This document shows, in pieces, positions 1-9,432 of a stretch of DNA of 64,000 bases. A program made the translations under genes and the position numbers. Under the pieces are notes generated by a model. It worked only from the letters and a program-made list of their open reading frames with translations, was not told the DNA's origin and made no database searches. The DNA comes from Aldersonia sp. NBC_00410 (GTDB lineage: Bacteria > Actinomycetota > Actinomycetes > Mycobacteriales > Mycobacteriaceae), in assembly GCF_026342035.1 (NCBI RefSeq), contig NZ_JAPENM010000002.1:620001-684000 (forward strand), given 5' to 3'. Within the stretch, counting starts at the first letter, position 1; each line of letters opens with the position of its first letter.

Positions 1-242
1 ACGTTGACGAACTGTCCGGCGGTGAAACCGCGCCACTGCCGGGTCGGCCGCAGGGTCAGCGTGACGGTGTCGTCGGTCTGTCGCCACACTTCGGTGACCT
101 CGGCGCGAAGTTCGCGGGCCGACATCATCGGGTTCACCAGTTCGAGGTAACGATCGAGGCTGTGCGGCGTTGCCATGGCCTCAGCGAGCCGCATCAGCCG
201 GCTTCCGCTCGGTAGCGGTGGTTTCGGGATGGTCGTCGTCAT
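1..242 (-). CDS. Ferredoxin-NADP reductase-like flavoprotein, N-terminal part (truncated by window edge)
   Basis: Only the first 80 codons are present; the gene runs off the left edge. The ATG at 242 is preceded by a clear GAGGAG ribosome site. The product begins MTTTIPKPPLPSG and reaches a TLRPTRQW..FTAGQFVNV stretch, the first beta strands of a FAD-binding ferredoxin-reductase domain, where the R-x-Y/F-T and GQFV elements contact flavin. In mycobacteria and relatives such proteins (Rv3230c type) pass electrons to an acyl-CoA desaturase, and they often sit divergent from a TetR gene as here. The family is inferred from about 80 residues; the desaturase link is by analogy because the downstream gene is outside the window. 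Confidence 0.6.
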   Translation of the reverse strand, partial: MTTTIPKPPLPSGSRLMRLAEAMATPHSLDRYLELVNPMMSARELRAEVTEVWRQTDDTVTLTLRPTRQWRGFTAGQFVN

Positions 243-286
243 GTAGTGCTCCTCGGATCCGGTCGCTCCGGAGGTCGAAGCAATTT

Positions 287-306
287 CAGTGCACGTTCGT
301 ACACTG
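287..306. promoter_or_regulatory. TetR-type operator palindrome
   Basis: A 20-bp near-perfect inverted repeat, CAGTGcACGttCGTaCACTG, lies in the 170-bp gap between the divergent reductase and TetR genes, 45-64 nt upstream of the reductase ATG. Nine of ten positions in each arm pair. It is best explained as the binding site of the adjacent TetR protein; no binding data are available from sequence. Confidence 0.6.
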
Positions 307-385
307 ACTCAAGTGTGCCATCGGCGAGGACATGCTTGTCAACAGCAGAAACGCGTGACGCCGCTTACAGAGATATCCGAAAACG

Positions 386-405
386 GGTGTACACCGTTGT
401 AGACT
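386..405 (+). promoter_or_regulatory. tetR promoter with GGTGTACACC palindrome and leaderless -10 box
   Basis: A perfect 10-bp palindrome GGTGTACACC (386-395) sits just upstream of TAGACT (400-405). TAGACT ends seven bases before the GTG at 413, the geometry of a leaderless transcript. A repressor on the palindrome would cover the core promoter, which suggests autoregulation. Confidence 0.5.
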
Positions 406-412
406 CCCGTGT

Positions 413-1087
413 GTGACCAGGGCCAATACTGCCGACTCAGAACCGACCGGGACACGCGCGCAGCGCAAGGAGCAGACGCGACAGCTCCTTCTCGACGCGG
501 CGCTCGAACTGAGCCGCGCCCGCGGATTCGCCGCTGTCAGCCTGCGCGAGGTTGCCCGCGCGGCCGGCATCGTGCCGACCGCATTCTATCGCCACTTCGC
601 GACCGTCGACGAACTCGGCCTCGCGCTCGTCGACGAGGGAATCAGGGAATTACGGGTGACACTGCGCGCAGTTCGGCGCAACCCCGTGCCCGGTGACGCG
701 GCACGCTCGATGGACGTACTCTTCGCGCACGTCCGCACCAAGCGGGAACTGTTCCGCTTCCTGTTCCGCGAGCGCTACGGCGGATCGCGCGAGGTCACCA
801 CAGCGATTGCGGCCGAGCTGCGGCTGATCGTTCGCGAACTCGCCACCGACCTGTCCCGGGTGCCCGCGCTGGACAGCTGGACCGACGACGACTTGGACAT
901 GACCGCCGGGCTGTTCGTCGCGGTAGTTCAGGACGCGATCGCCGAGTTCATCGCCGCGGGCGGCCCCGACGCCCACCTCGATGCCTACACACCCTCGGAG
1001 AAAGCGATCGTCGAGCGGACCGTGCGGCAGCTACGGCTGGTCATGCTCGGGATGGGCGGCTGGCGTCCGACCCGCGGGGGTCGTTGA
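413..1087 (+). CDS. TetR/AcrR-family transcriptional regulator
   Basis: This 224-residue DNA-binding repressor has the TetR helix-turn-helix at about residues 20-65: KEQTRQLLLDAALEL, then FAAVSLREVARAAG and TAFYRHFATVDEL. The long C-terminal part resembles the ligand domain of FabR-like regulators that control membrane lipid saturation. A GTG start is chosen because TAGACT lies seven bases upstream and no Shine-Dalgarno is visible, so the mRNA is probably leaderless. It is divergent from a reductase of the desaturase-partner type, so control of fatty-acid desaturation is the most plausible role. That role is inferred from context, and the effector is unknown. Confidence 0.8.
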   Translation: MTRANTADSEPTGTRAQRKEQTRQLLLDAALELSRARGFAAVSLREVARAAGIVPTAFYRHFATVDELGLALVDEGIRELRVTLRAVRRNPVPGDAARSMDVLFAHVRTKRELFRFLFRERYGGSREVTTAIAAELRLIVRELATDLSRVPALDSWTDDDLDMTAGLFVAVVQDAIAEFIAAGGPDAHLDAYTPSEKAIVERTVRQLRLVMLGMGGWRPTRGGR

Positions 1088-1169
1088 GCAAGTCCGCGTA
1101 GCGCACTACTCGCGACGGCGTTGACGGTCGACGACACACTTGTTCGACCAAGTCCACGCGGGAGGGCAC

Positions 1170-1655
1170 ATGAGCGAGGTCGATGTTCTTGCGTTCGTGA
1201 AGGCGCGAATCGATGAATGCGAACGCGAAGGCCGAGCGTACGGATTCTGGCTCGCGCGCCTGAAGCGGACCAACTTGATCACCGTCCTGCTGCCCGTGAC
1301 ACTGTCCATGATCGCCGGCGCTGCCATCCTCGGCGATCTGCTCGGAACGTCGACGACTACCGTCGCCGGAATCGCAGCACTGCTCGGCGGCCTTCTCACG
1401 GCGGTCCACAAGGGGCTGAAATGCGAGGCGCATCAGGCCGAATGCCTGCGCCTGCAAAGCGCATACTGCGGGTTCAAAACCCGCTACGAAGCCCTGCTCG
1501 TGGCAAGTCGGGACGCACGGATAGATCGCCTCGCGGAGGTCGATCAGCAGCTTGCGCAGCTTCGCGAGAGCGTGCAGGCGACGGTGCCCGACTGGTGTCG
1601 GGCGAGATCACGCAACCGCGACATCGAGCAACGCGATATGCACCTGGTTGCATAG
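1170..1655 (+). CDS. Small two-transmembrane protein, SLATT-like
   Basis: This 161-residue protein has an N-terminal helix (MSEVDVLAFVKARIDEC), an amphipathic GFWLARLKRTN segment, two close hydrophobic helices (about residues 38-56 and 65-80), then a cytoplasmic helical tail with HQAECLRLQSAYCGFKTRYE. This arrangement matches the SLATT family (2TM proteins predicted to be membrane-acting effectors of nucleotide-sensing conflict systems). The ATG at 1170 is preferred over a TTG at 1140 because GGGAGGG lies just upstream. No SMODS, SLOG or other sensor partner is adjacent; the next gene is a PadR regulator. The fold assignment is by eye, and the function is unknown. Confidence 0.6.
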   Translation: MSEVDVLAFVKARIDECEREGRAYGFWLARLKRTNLITVLLPVTLSMIAGAAILGDLLGTSTTTVAGIAALLGGLLTAVHKGLKCEAHQAECLRLQSAYCGFKTRYEALLVASRDARIDRLAEVDQQLAQLRESVQATVPDWCRARSRNRDIEQRDMHLVA

Positions 1656-1667
1656 GCAACTCGTTGC
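1647..1667. promoter_or_regulatory. Interlocked GTTGC/GCAAC inverted repeats before padR
   Basis: GTTGC-ATAG-GCAAC-TC-GTTGC forms two overlapping palindromes (1647-1660 and 1656-1667), with TATGCAC and TGCACATA flanks. They cover the last codons and stop of the upstream membrane-protein gene and end 16 bases before the PadR GTG. This is a likely PadR operator, from position and symmetry only. Confidence 0.5.
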
Positions 1668-1673
1668 ACATAA

Positions 1674-4268
<2,595 letters not shown>

Positions 4269-4294
4269 GCACGGCTCTCGATAGGGTGCGTGAC

Positions 4295-5098
4295 GTGAGC
4301 TTGCCGAACCCCACCGAACATGGCCGCGCCGTCGTCACCGGAGCGTCGTCCGGTATCGGCGAGGCGCTGGCGGCCGAGCTTGCCGCGCGGGGGCACTCGC
4401 TGATCCTCGTCGCCCGCCGCGGCGAACTGCTCGATGCGCTTGCCCAGCGGCTGCACGCAGCGCACGGCGTCACCGCCGAGGTTCGTGCCGTCGACCTTTC
4501 CGCCCGCGACGCGCGCGCCGGTCTCGTCGCCGAACTTGCCGAGCGCGAGATCACGATCCTGTGCAACAACGCGGGCATCGCGACGTTCGGCCCGGTCGCG
4601 GACCTGGACCCGGGTTACGAACGCGCGCAGGTCGAACTCAATGCCGTCGCGGTGCACGACCTCACCCTCGCGGTGCTGCCGGGCATGGTCGCGCGCAAGT
4701 CGGGCGCGATCCTGATCGTCGGCTCCGCCGCGGGCAACATGCCGATCCCGAACAACACGACCTATGCCGCCACGAAGGCGTTCGTGAACTCGTTCTCCGA
4801 GTCGTTGCGTTCGGAGCTGAAAGGCTGCGGCGTCCACGTCACGCTGCTCGCGCCCGGCCCGGTGCGGACCACCGCGCCCGATCCGGCCGAGGCGTCGATC
4901 GTGGACCGCCTGGTCCCGGACTTCCTCTGGGTCGACACCGAATACACCGCGAAGGCCGCTCTGGACGCGCTCGGTCGCAACAAGATGCGCGTCGTGCCCG
5001 GCCTGCTGAGCAAGGGCATGTCCGTTGCGGGGCAGTACAGCCCACGCGCGATCACGGCGCCGATCGTCGGCAGCTTCTACAAGAAGCTGGGCGGATAG
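4295..5098 (+). CDS. cmrA: Mycolate ketoreductase, short-chain dehydrogenase CmrA (Rv2509 type)
   Basis: This 267-residue SDR closely resembles Rv2509/CmrA, which in corynebacteria and mycobacteria reduces the 3-oxo mycolate precursor to the mature beta-hydroxy mycolate. The cofactor motif TGASSGIG is at 15-22, NNAG at 91-94, and the catalytic Ser144, Tyr157 and Lys161 (TTYAATKAF) are present. The C-terminus NKMRVVPGLLSKGMSVA..YSPRAI is characteristic of this subfamily. The GTG start at 4295 is chosen by family alignment; the open frame upstream is not conserved. Gene order cmrA-orn-tRNA-His is that of M. tuberculosis Rv2509-Rv2511-hisT, which strengthens the call. It implies the host makes mycolic acids. 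Confidence 0.88.
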   Translation: MSLPNPTEHGRAVVTGASSGIGEALAAELAARGHSLILVARRGELLDALAQRLHAAHGVTAEVRAVDLSARDARAGLVAELAEREITILCNNAGIATFGPVADLDPGYERAQVELNAVAVHDLTLAVLPGMVARKSGAILIVGSAAGNMPIPNNTTYAATKAFVNSFSESLRSELKGCGVHVTLLAPGPVRTTAPDPAEASIVDRLVPDFLWVDTEYTAKAALDALGRNKMRVVPGLLSKGMSVAGQYSPRAITAPIVGSFYKKLGG

Positions 5099-5155
5099 CA
5101 GCGCACGGGCCATGTCTCGCACGGACGCGGTCGGCATCTGACTACGCTGTGTCGG

Positions 5156-5806
5156 GTGCAGGACAAACTCGTGTGGATCGACTGTGAGATGACCGGACTG
5201 CGCCTCGACAGTGACAAGCTGATCGAGGTTGCGGCGCTCGTCACGGACGCAGACCTGAACATCCTCGGAGACGGCGTGGACATTGTGATCCACGCCGACG
5301 ACACGGCGCTCGATTCGATGCCCGACGTCGTCACCGAGATGCATCGGCGTTCCGGGCTGACCGAGGAGGTGCGCCGGTCCACCGTGACCCTCGAACAAGC
5401 GCAGGAACGGGTTCTTGCCTATATCCGTGAGCACATTCCCGCCGCCGGGACCGTGCCGCTGGCCGGAAACTCGATCGCCACCGACCGGGGCTTCATTGCC
5501 CGCGACATGCCCGACCTCGACGCGTACCTGCACTACCGCATGATCGACGTCAGTTCGATCAAAGAGCTGTGCCGGCGCTGGTATCCGCGCATCTACTTCG
5601 GCCAGCCGGAGAAGGGGCTCGCGCACCGCGCGCTCGCCGATATCCAGGAGTCGATTCGCGAATTGCAGTACTACCGGCGGACGGTGTTCGTGCCCGATCC
5701 GGGGCCCTCGACGGCCGATATCGCCGCGATTGCGGCCGAGATTTCCGGCACCGCCAACGCGGCCGTGCCGGCCCCGACCGAGGGTGGACACATCGGCGCC
5801 GGCTGA
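5156..5806 (+). CDS. orn: Oligoribonuclease
   Basis: This 216-residue DEDDh 3'-5' exoribonuclease degrades 2-5-nt RNA fragments and the linear pGpG type of dinucleotide. Active-site acids Asp9 and Glu11 (WIDCEMTG), Asp110 (SIATDRGF), His157 and Asp162 (LAHRALADI) are all present. The GTG start at 5156 follows TACGCT (5143-5148) by seven bases with no ribosome site, so translation is probably leaderless. A roughly 30-residue Ala/Pro-rich tail extends past the usual E. coli end, as in actinobacterial homologues. It is followed directly by tRNA-His, as in M. tuberculosis. Confidence 0.95.
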   Translation: MQDKLVWIDCEMTGLRLDSDKLIEVAALVTDADLNILGDGVDIVIHADDTALDSMPDVVTEMHRRSGLTEEVRRSTVTLEQAQERVLAYIREHIPAAGTVPLAGNSIATDRGFIARDMPDLDAYLHYRMIDVSSIKELCRRWYPRIYFGQPEKGLAHRALADIQESIRELQYYRRTVFVPDPGPSTADIAAIAAEISGTANAAVPAPTEGGHIGAG

Positions 5807-5839
5807 GCGGGCGATTGGCACGCGAGGTAGTCGGCACGC

Positions 5840-5845
5840 TACTAT
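5840..5845 (+). promoter_or_regulatory. Probable tRNA-His promoter -10 box
   Basis: TACTAT at 5840-5845 is 38 bases upstream of the tRNA and is preceded by TTGGCA at 5815-5820. The 19-bp spacer is rather long, so the -35 assignment is tentative. Confidence 0.4.
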
Positions 5846-5883
5846 CGAGCGCGCTGGTCGTTCCTCGCGGAGCGTCGAGCGAT

Positions 5884-5960
5884 GGTGAGTGTAGTTCAGT
5901 TGGTAGAGCACCAGGTTGTGATCCTGGCTGTCGCGGGTTCGAGTCCCGTCACTCACCCCA
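5884..5960 (+). tRNA. tRNA-His (GTG anticodon)
   Basis: Acceptor arms GTGAGTG (5885-5891) and CACTCAC (5950-5956) pair fully. The extra 5' G at 5884 faces the discriminator C at 5957, the tRNA-His-specific G-1. The anticodon stem is CCAGG/CCTGG with loop TTGTGAT, anticodon GTG at 5918-5920. The T arm is CGGGTTCGAGTCCCG. CCA is encoded (5958-5960). Its place after orn matches M. tuberculosis hisT. Confidence 0.97.
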
Positions 5961-5962
5961 GC

Positions 5963-5995
5963 ACGAAGGCCCCGGCTGCCCGCCGGGGCCTTCGT
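5963..5995 (+). terminator. Rho-independent terminator after tRNA-His
   Basis: A perfect 14-bp stem, ACGAAGGCCCCGGC with GCCGGGGCCTTCGT and a TGCCC loop, begins three bases after the tRNA and is followed by CGTTTT. It ends the orn/tRNA transcript and separates it from the convergent hemerythrin-like gene. Confidence 0.9.
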
Positions 5996-6023
5996 CGTTT
6001 TGGGCGCGATCACAGCCGCGCAA

Positions 6024-6746
6024 TCAGCAGTCGGACACGTACCGGAACGCTGCCGCGTGCCGCCGCTCGAAGCTCCGACGGCCGAGCCGCAACAGCATTC
6101 GTTCGGGCAGCCCGGCCTTCGCCAACAGGTCGTCGCCAACGGTTTCCGGCAGCCCATGGAACGCCCAGGGCACGAGCGTGCGCACCACCCGCAACGGGTA
6201 CGACTTGCCGATCCCGCGCTCGATTTGCGCGTACTCCTGCGGGCTCACCACCCGCTGCACCAGGGTGAGTGCGTCCCGTTCCTCGTGTGCCATGTGGTCG
6301 GAAATGACGCCGCGTGCGACTTCGAGCCGCTGATGCAGCACATCGACCCGTTCGCGACTCGGTTGGGCCTGCACATCCTGGAATCCCGCGCGGCAAGCCG
6401 CGAGGACCGGATCGATCGCGCAGTGCTCGGCGGCCATCGCCGCGACGACGCTACGGTCCGACTCGGTCCCGCGCCGGTTCGCGGCGTCGGCGAGCACCGG
6501 CCAGTAGTGGTCGTCCTCGGCGGTGTGATGGTGGTGCAGCAGTTCGGCGAAAAGGTGCCAATAGTGCGCGAGGTTCTCCCACGTGGTGCGGTCACCGGGT
6601 GGGGTCTGCGCGGTCGCGGCGACCAGGTTTGCCAGGTCGCGCCGGATCGCGTGATGCATGACGTACATGCCGGTGTGATCGATCGGGCCCTCCGCGACAC
6701 AGCACTGCCCGGGAAGTTCGACCTGTGTGGTGAAAGTGGTGTTCAT
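6024..6746 (-). CDS. Hemerythrin-like (HHE domain) protein
   Basis: This 240-residue soluble protein contains a hemerythrin HHE four-helix bundle in residues about 20-165. The metal-ligand-like elements are MHHAIRRDL, HYWHLFAELLHHHHTAEDDH, EHCAIDPVL and HMAHEERDAL, suited to a di-iron site that could bind O2 or NO. The C-terminal PWAFHGLPE region is common in actinobacterial homologues. The ATG at 6746 has an AAGGAGAT ribosome site, so the longer frame running upstream is rejected. It lies 28 bases after a membrane-protein gene on the same strand, probably in one operon. The chemistry of the iron site is inferred from family knowledge; substrate and partner are unknown. Confidence 0.82.
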   Translation of the reverse strand: MNTTFTTQVELPGQCCVAEGPIDHTGMYVMHHAIRRDLANLVAATAQTPPGDRTTWENLAHYWHLFAELLHHHHTAEDDHYWPVLADAANRRGTESDRSVVAAMAAEHCAIDPVLAACRAGFQDVQAQPSRERVDVLHQRLEVARGVISDHMAHEERDALTLVQRVVSPQEYAQIERGIGKSYPLRVVRTLVPWAFHGLPETVGDDLLAKAGLPERMLLRLGRRSFERRHAAAFRYVSDC

Positions 6747-6774
6747 TCGGATCTCCTTGGGTTTCGGTGTTCGA

Positions 6775-7485
6775 TCAGCGGTCGGTGGTGCGCAGCCAGT
6801 GCCATGCGAGGGCGCCGATCCAGAGCTCGTAGCCGAGCGTGCTGACGGCCAGCACCGGGAACAGTCCGGCGAAGACGAGGGTGGCGCTGCCGACCAGGCC
6901 CAGCGGCAGCAGCGCGACACCGGTCCGGCGCAGCCACGGCGCGCGCCCGGTTCGGTACAGGCTCGCCACGATTGCGCCGACGAAGAACAGCCGCGGCAGC
7001 ACCGAGAACGCCAGGCCGAAGGGCGCCACCGAGTCCCAGCCGGCCAGAATCCGCGGGTCGCTGCCCGCACCCGCGGCCTCGAGTGCGACGTCGTGCAGCA
7101 TCCCGGTCATCGGCCAGATCAGTGCGAGCAGCGCGCCGGACGCCACTGCCACCGTCGCAAGGACTCCCGAGCTGTCCGCCGCGCGCAGCCGGGCCGCAAC
7201 CACGCCGAGGAAGCCGAGCATCAGCATCCCGGCGACCATGAAGGCGAAGTTCCCGAGGCGGTACAGGTATTCCGCCGCGAAAACGTCGGTGCCGCGCTCG
7301 ACCGCGGGATCGCTCGGCGAGCCACCACGGGGAAGTACGACGAGCGCCATTGCGGCCATGACCGCGAGCTGGCAGGTGGTGAACGCCAGTCCGAACCGGG
7401 CGCTGATCCGTAGCAGCCTAGTGTCGGCCGGGGATCGGTGCGGACCGCCACGAACCGGCGTCGGGTCGAGATATGTTGCGTGCAT
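6775..7485 (-). CDS. Multi-pass membrane protein of unknown function
   Basis: This 236-residue protein has about six hydrophobic helices (for example AFTTCQLAVMAAMALVVL, AFMVAGMLMLGFLGVVAA and VALLPLGLVGSATLVF) and few charged residues inside them. It has no signal peptide or recognisable catalytic motif. The ATG at 7485 is preferred because GGAGAG lies upstream; the frame is open to 7566. It is the first gene of a probable two-gene operon with the hemerythrin-like protein and is divergent from a histidine kinase gene 177 bases away. A DUF4386-like family is possible, but I cannot assign it. Confidence 0.65.
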   Translation of the reverse strand: MHATYLDPTPVRGGPHRSPADTRLLRISARFGLAFTTCQLAVMAAMALVVLPRGGSPSDPAVERGTDVFAAEYLYRLGNFAFMVAGMLMLGFLGVVAARLRAADSSGVLATVAVASGALLALIWPMTGMLHDVALEAAGAGSDPRILAGWDSVAPFGLAFSVLPRLFFVGAIVASLYRTGRAPWLRRTGVALLPLGLVGSATLVFAGLFPVLAVSTLGYELWIGALAWHWLRTTDR

Positions 7486-7662
7486 GGGTCTCTCCAGTGC
7501 GTCGAGTGTCTGCTCGGAGCGAGCGGCGTCGAATAAACGGTAGGAATTTCGGCACGGGTGACACATCGACCGCAGGCCGGATTTCGCCTCGGCCCAGGGG
7601 CTGCTGACCGCTCATCCCGCGGGATGATGACGCGACGTCGCCGACTCTCCTACGCTCACCAC

Positions 7663-8775
7663 GTGGCGATATCCGACCGGTTGCACACCACGCCTGTGGA
7701 CGCGGTGCTCGCCGTGGTGTTCGTGGTGACCGGCCTGGTCCAGGTCGCGCTCGTCCCGATCGCAGATCACGGTGCCGGACCGGTGTACGTGGTCGGTTCG
7801 ATGCTGCCGCTGGCCTGGCGTCGGACGTACCCGGTGATGTCCGCGTTCGTCTCGTCGTTGTTCTGGCTGATCCCGCTCACCGGGTTTCCCCTGCTCGGGT
7901 TCGTGGCGGTCGTCCTGCAGTTCTATGCGTTGGGCTCGCGGGGCCGCCCGGATCGACTGGTGCTCGCCGTTACCGCGTGGGCGGCAATCACATCGGCGGT
8001 CGGTACATTGCTCGGCCCCGAACTCCCGGTGGCAGCAATCGGCGCGGTTCTCGTCGTGGTGGCACCGGTCGTGGCCGGCCGTCTGATGCTCTACCAGCGC
8101 CGCCGGACCGAGGAGATCAGTGCGCTCACCCGCGAGCTCAGGAATGAGCGGCTGCGTGCGGAAGAAGCCGCCGTGCTATCCGAACGTGCCCGCATCGCAA
8201 GGGAATTGCACGATGTGGTCGGCCACGAGGTGACCCTGATCGCGATTCAAGCAGAAGCCGCGGCGGCGGCATTACAGCGGTCGCCGGACAAGGCGGTCGC
8301 GCCGGTCGAGGCGATCCGCAGCACTGCCCACGAAACGATGGTGCAGATCCGGCAAGTCCTCGACATGCTCGCGCCACTGCATGAAGAGGAGGGACCCGAT
8401 GATCGAGACCTCGCGAACCTCGCCGATCATGCCCGTTCTGTCGGGATCGCGAACACGCTGACGGTCACCGGCGCACCACCGCCGGAGCGTTCGCGGACCG
8501 TGTTCGCGGTCAATCGGATTGTGCGGGAATGCCTCACCAATGCCGGCCGGCATGCGCCGGGGGAACGAGTCGACATCGTTGTCGACTGGCTGCCCGATCG
8601 CGTGCAGTTGTGTTCGACCAATCGCACGACACGCTCGGCACCACTGCGGCCCGGGCGGGGCCTGTCCGGGATCCGGCACCGAGCAGAGTTGTTGGGCGGC
8701 ACGTTCGAATCCCGCGTCGACCGTGGACGATTCGACGTCCGGGTCGCCATCCCGTTCGGTGCGGGCGCGTCATGA
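7663..8775 (+). CDS. Sensor histidine kinase, NarL-type (HisKA_3)
   Basis: This 370-residue kinase has four to five hydrophobic segments in its first 140 residues and no large extracellular loop, suggesting membrane-embedded or intracellular sensing. A coiled linker RRRTEEISALTRELRNER leads to the H box ARIARELHDVVGHE, whose His is the autophosphorylation site. The ATPase region shows the N box RECLTNAGRHAP and the G box GRGLSGIRHRAELLGG; the first DxG motif is degenerate, as often in actinobacterial members. The GTG at 7663 is chosen over ATGs at 7624/7627 because TACGCT (7651-7656) ends six bases upstream. Its stop overlaps the regulator gene (ATGA), which is its cognate partner. Confidence 0.85.
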   Translation: MAISDRLHTTPVDAVLAVVFVVTGLVQVALVPIADHGAGPVYVVGSMLPLAWRRTYPVMSAFVSSLFWLIPLTGFPLLGFVAVVLQFYALGSRGRPDRLVLAVTAWAAITSAVGTLLGPELPVAAIGAVLVVVAPVVAGRLMLYQRRRTEEISALTRELRNERLRAEEAAVLSERARIARELHDVVGHEVTLIAIQAEAAAAALQRSPDKAVAPVEAIRSTAHETMVQIRQVLDMLAPLHEEEGPDDRDLANLADHARSVGIANTLTVTGAPPPERSRTVFAVNRIVRECLTNAGRHAPGERVDIVVDWLPDRVQLCSTNRTTRSAPLRPGRGLSGIRHRAELLGGTFESRVDRGRFDVRVAIPFGAGAS

Positions 8776-9419
8776 CCCGGGTGCTCGTGGTGGACGACCA
8801 GGCCCTCGTCCGTCAGGGGTTACGCACCATTCTCGAACTCGGCGGCGTCGACGTAGTGGGCGAAGCGGCCGACGGCGAGGCGGGTGTGGCGGCCGCCGCC
8901 GAATTGCACCCCGACATCGTGTTGATGGATCTACGGATGCCCGGTGTCGACGGCGTCGAAGCGACGCGCCGCATCGTGGGTCTCGACAACGGCGCCCGGG
9001 TCGTCGTCCTCACGACCTTCGATCTCGATCAGCATGTGGTGGACGCACTCCGCGCGGGGGCATCGGGATTTCTGTTGAAGGACGTCACCGCCGAGGGCCT
9101 GATCGACGCCGTAGAACGCACGGCATCGGGGCAACCGGTGATCGCACCCGCGGTCCTCGCACGGATGATGGACCACTTCTCCGCGCAACCGCCGACCGAG
9201 GCGCGCACGCCACCCGGTTTCGCCGACCTGAGCGAGCGCGAACGGGAGATTCTGGCGCTCATCGGCGCCGGCCGCTCGAACACCGAGATCGCCGAGGAGC
9301 TGTTCATCAGTATGGCGACCGTCAAGACCCACATTCGCCACGTGTTCGCGAAGCTCGACCTTCGCGATCGGGCGCAGGCGGTGGTGGTCGCGCGCGACGC
9401 GGGCCTCGAACCGGGGTGA
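8772..9419 (+). CDS. Response regulator, NarL/FixJ family
   Basis: This 215-residue transcription factor has a receiver at residues 1-120 with the acidic pair Asp8-Asp9, phospho-acceptor Asp53 (LMDLRMPG) and Lys103 (FLLKD). A LuxR-type helix-turn-helix follows at about 150-205 (LSEREREILALIGAG, then MATVKTHIRHVFAKL). It is translationally coupled to the kinase by an ATGA overlap. The MFS exporter gene starts 13 bases downstream, and the hemerythrin operon is divergent from the kinase gene. Both are likely targets, by position only. Confidence 0.93.
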   Translation: MTRVLVVDDQALVRQGLRTILELGGVDVVGEAADGEAGVAAAAELHPDIVLMDLRMPGVDGVEATRRIVGLDNGARVVVLTTFDLDQHVVDALRAGASGFLLKDVTAEGLIDAVERTASGQPVIAPAVLARMMDHFSAQPPTEARTPPGFADLSEREREILALIGAGRSNTEIAEELFISMATVKTHIRHVFAKLDLRDRAQAVVVARDAGLEPG

Positions 9420-9432
9420 TGCGGGGGGCACG

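Noticed and set aside
1140-1169. TTG start for the SLATT-like protein
   Set aside because: The ATG at 1170 has a good ribosome site and the extra residues look random.
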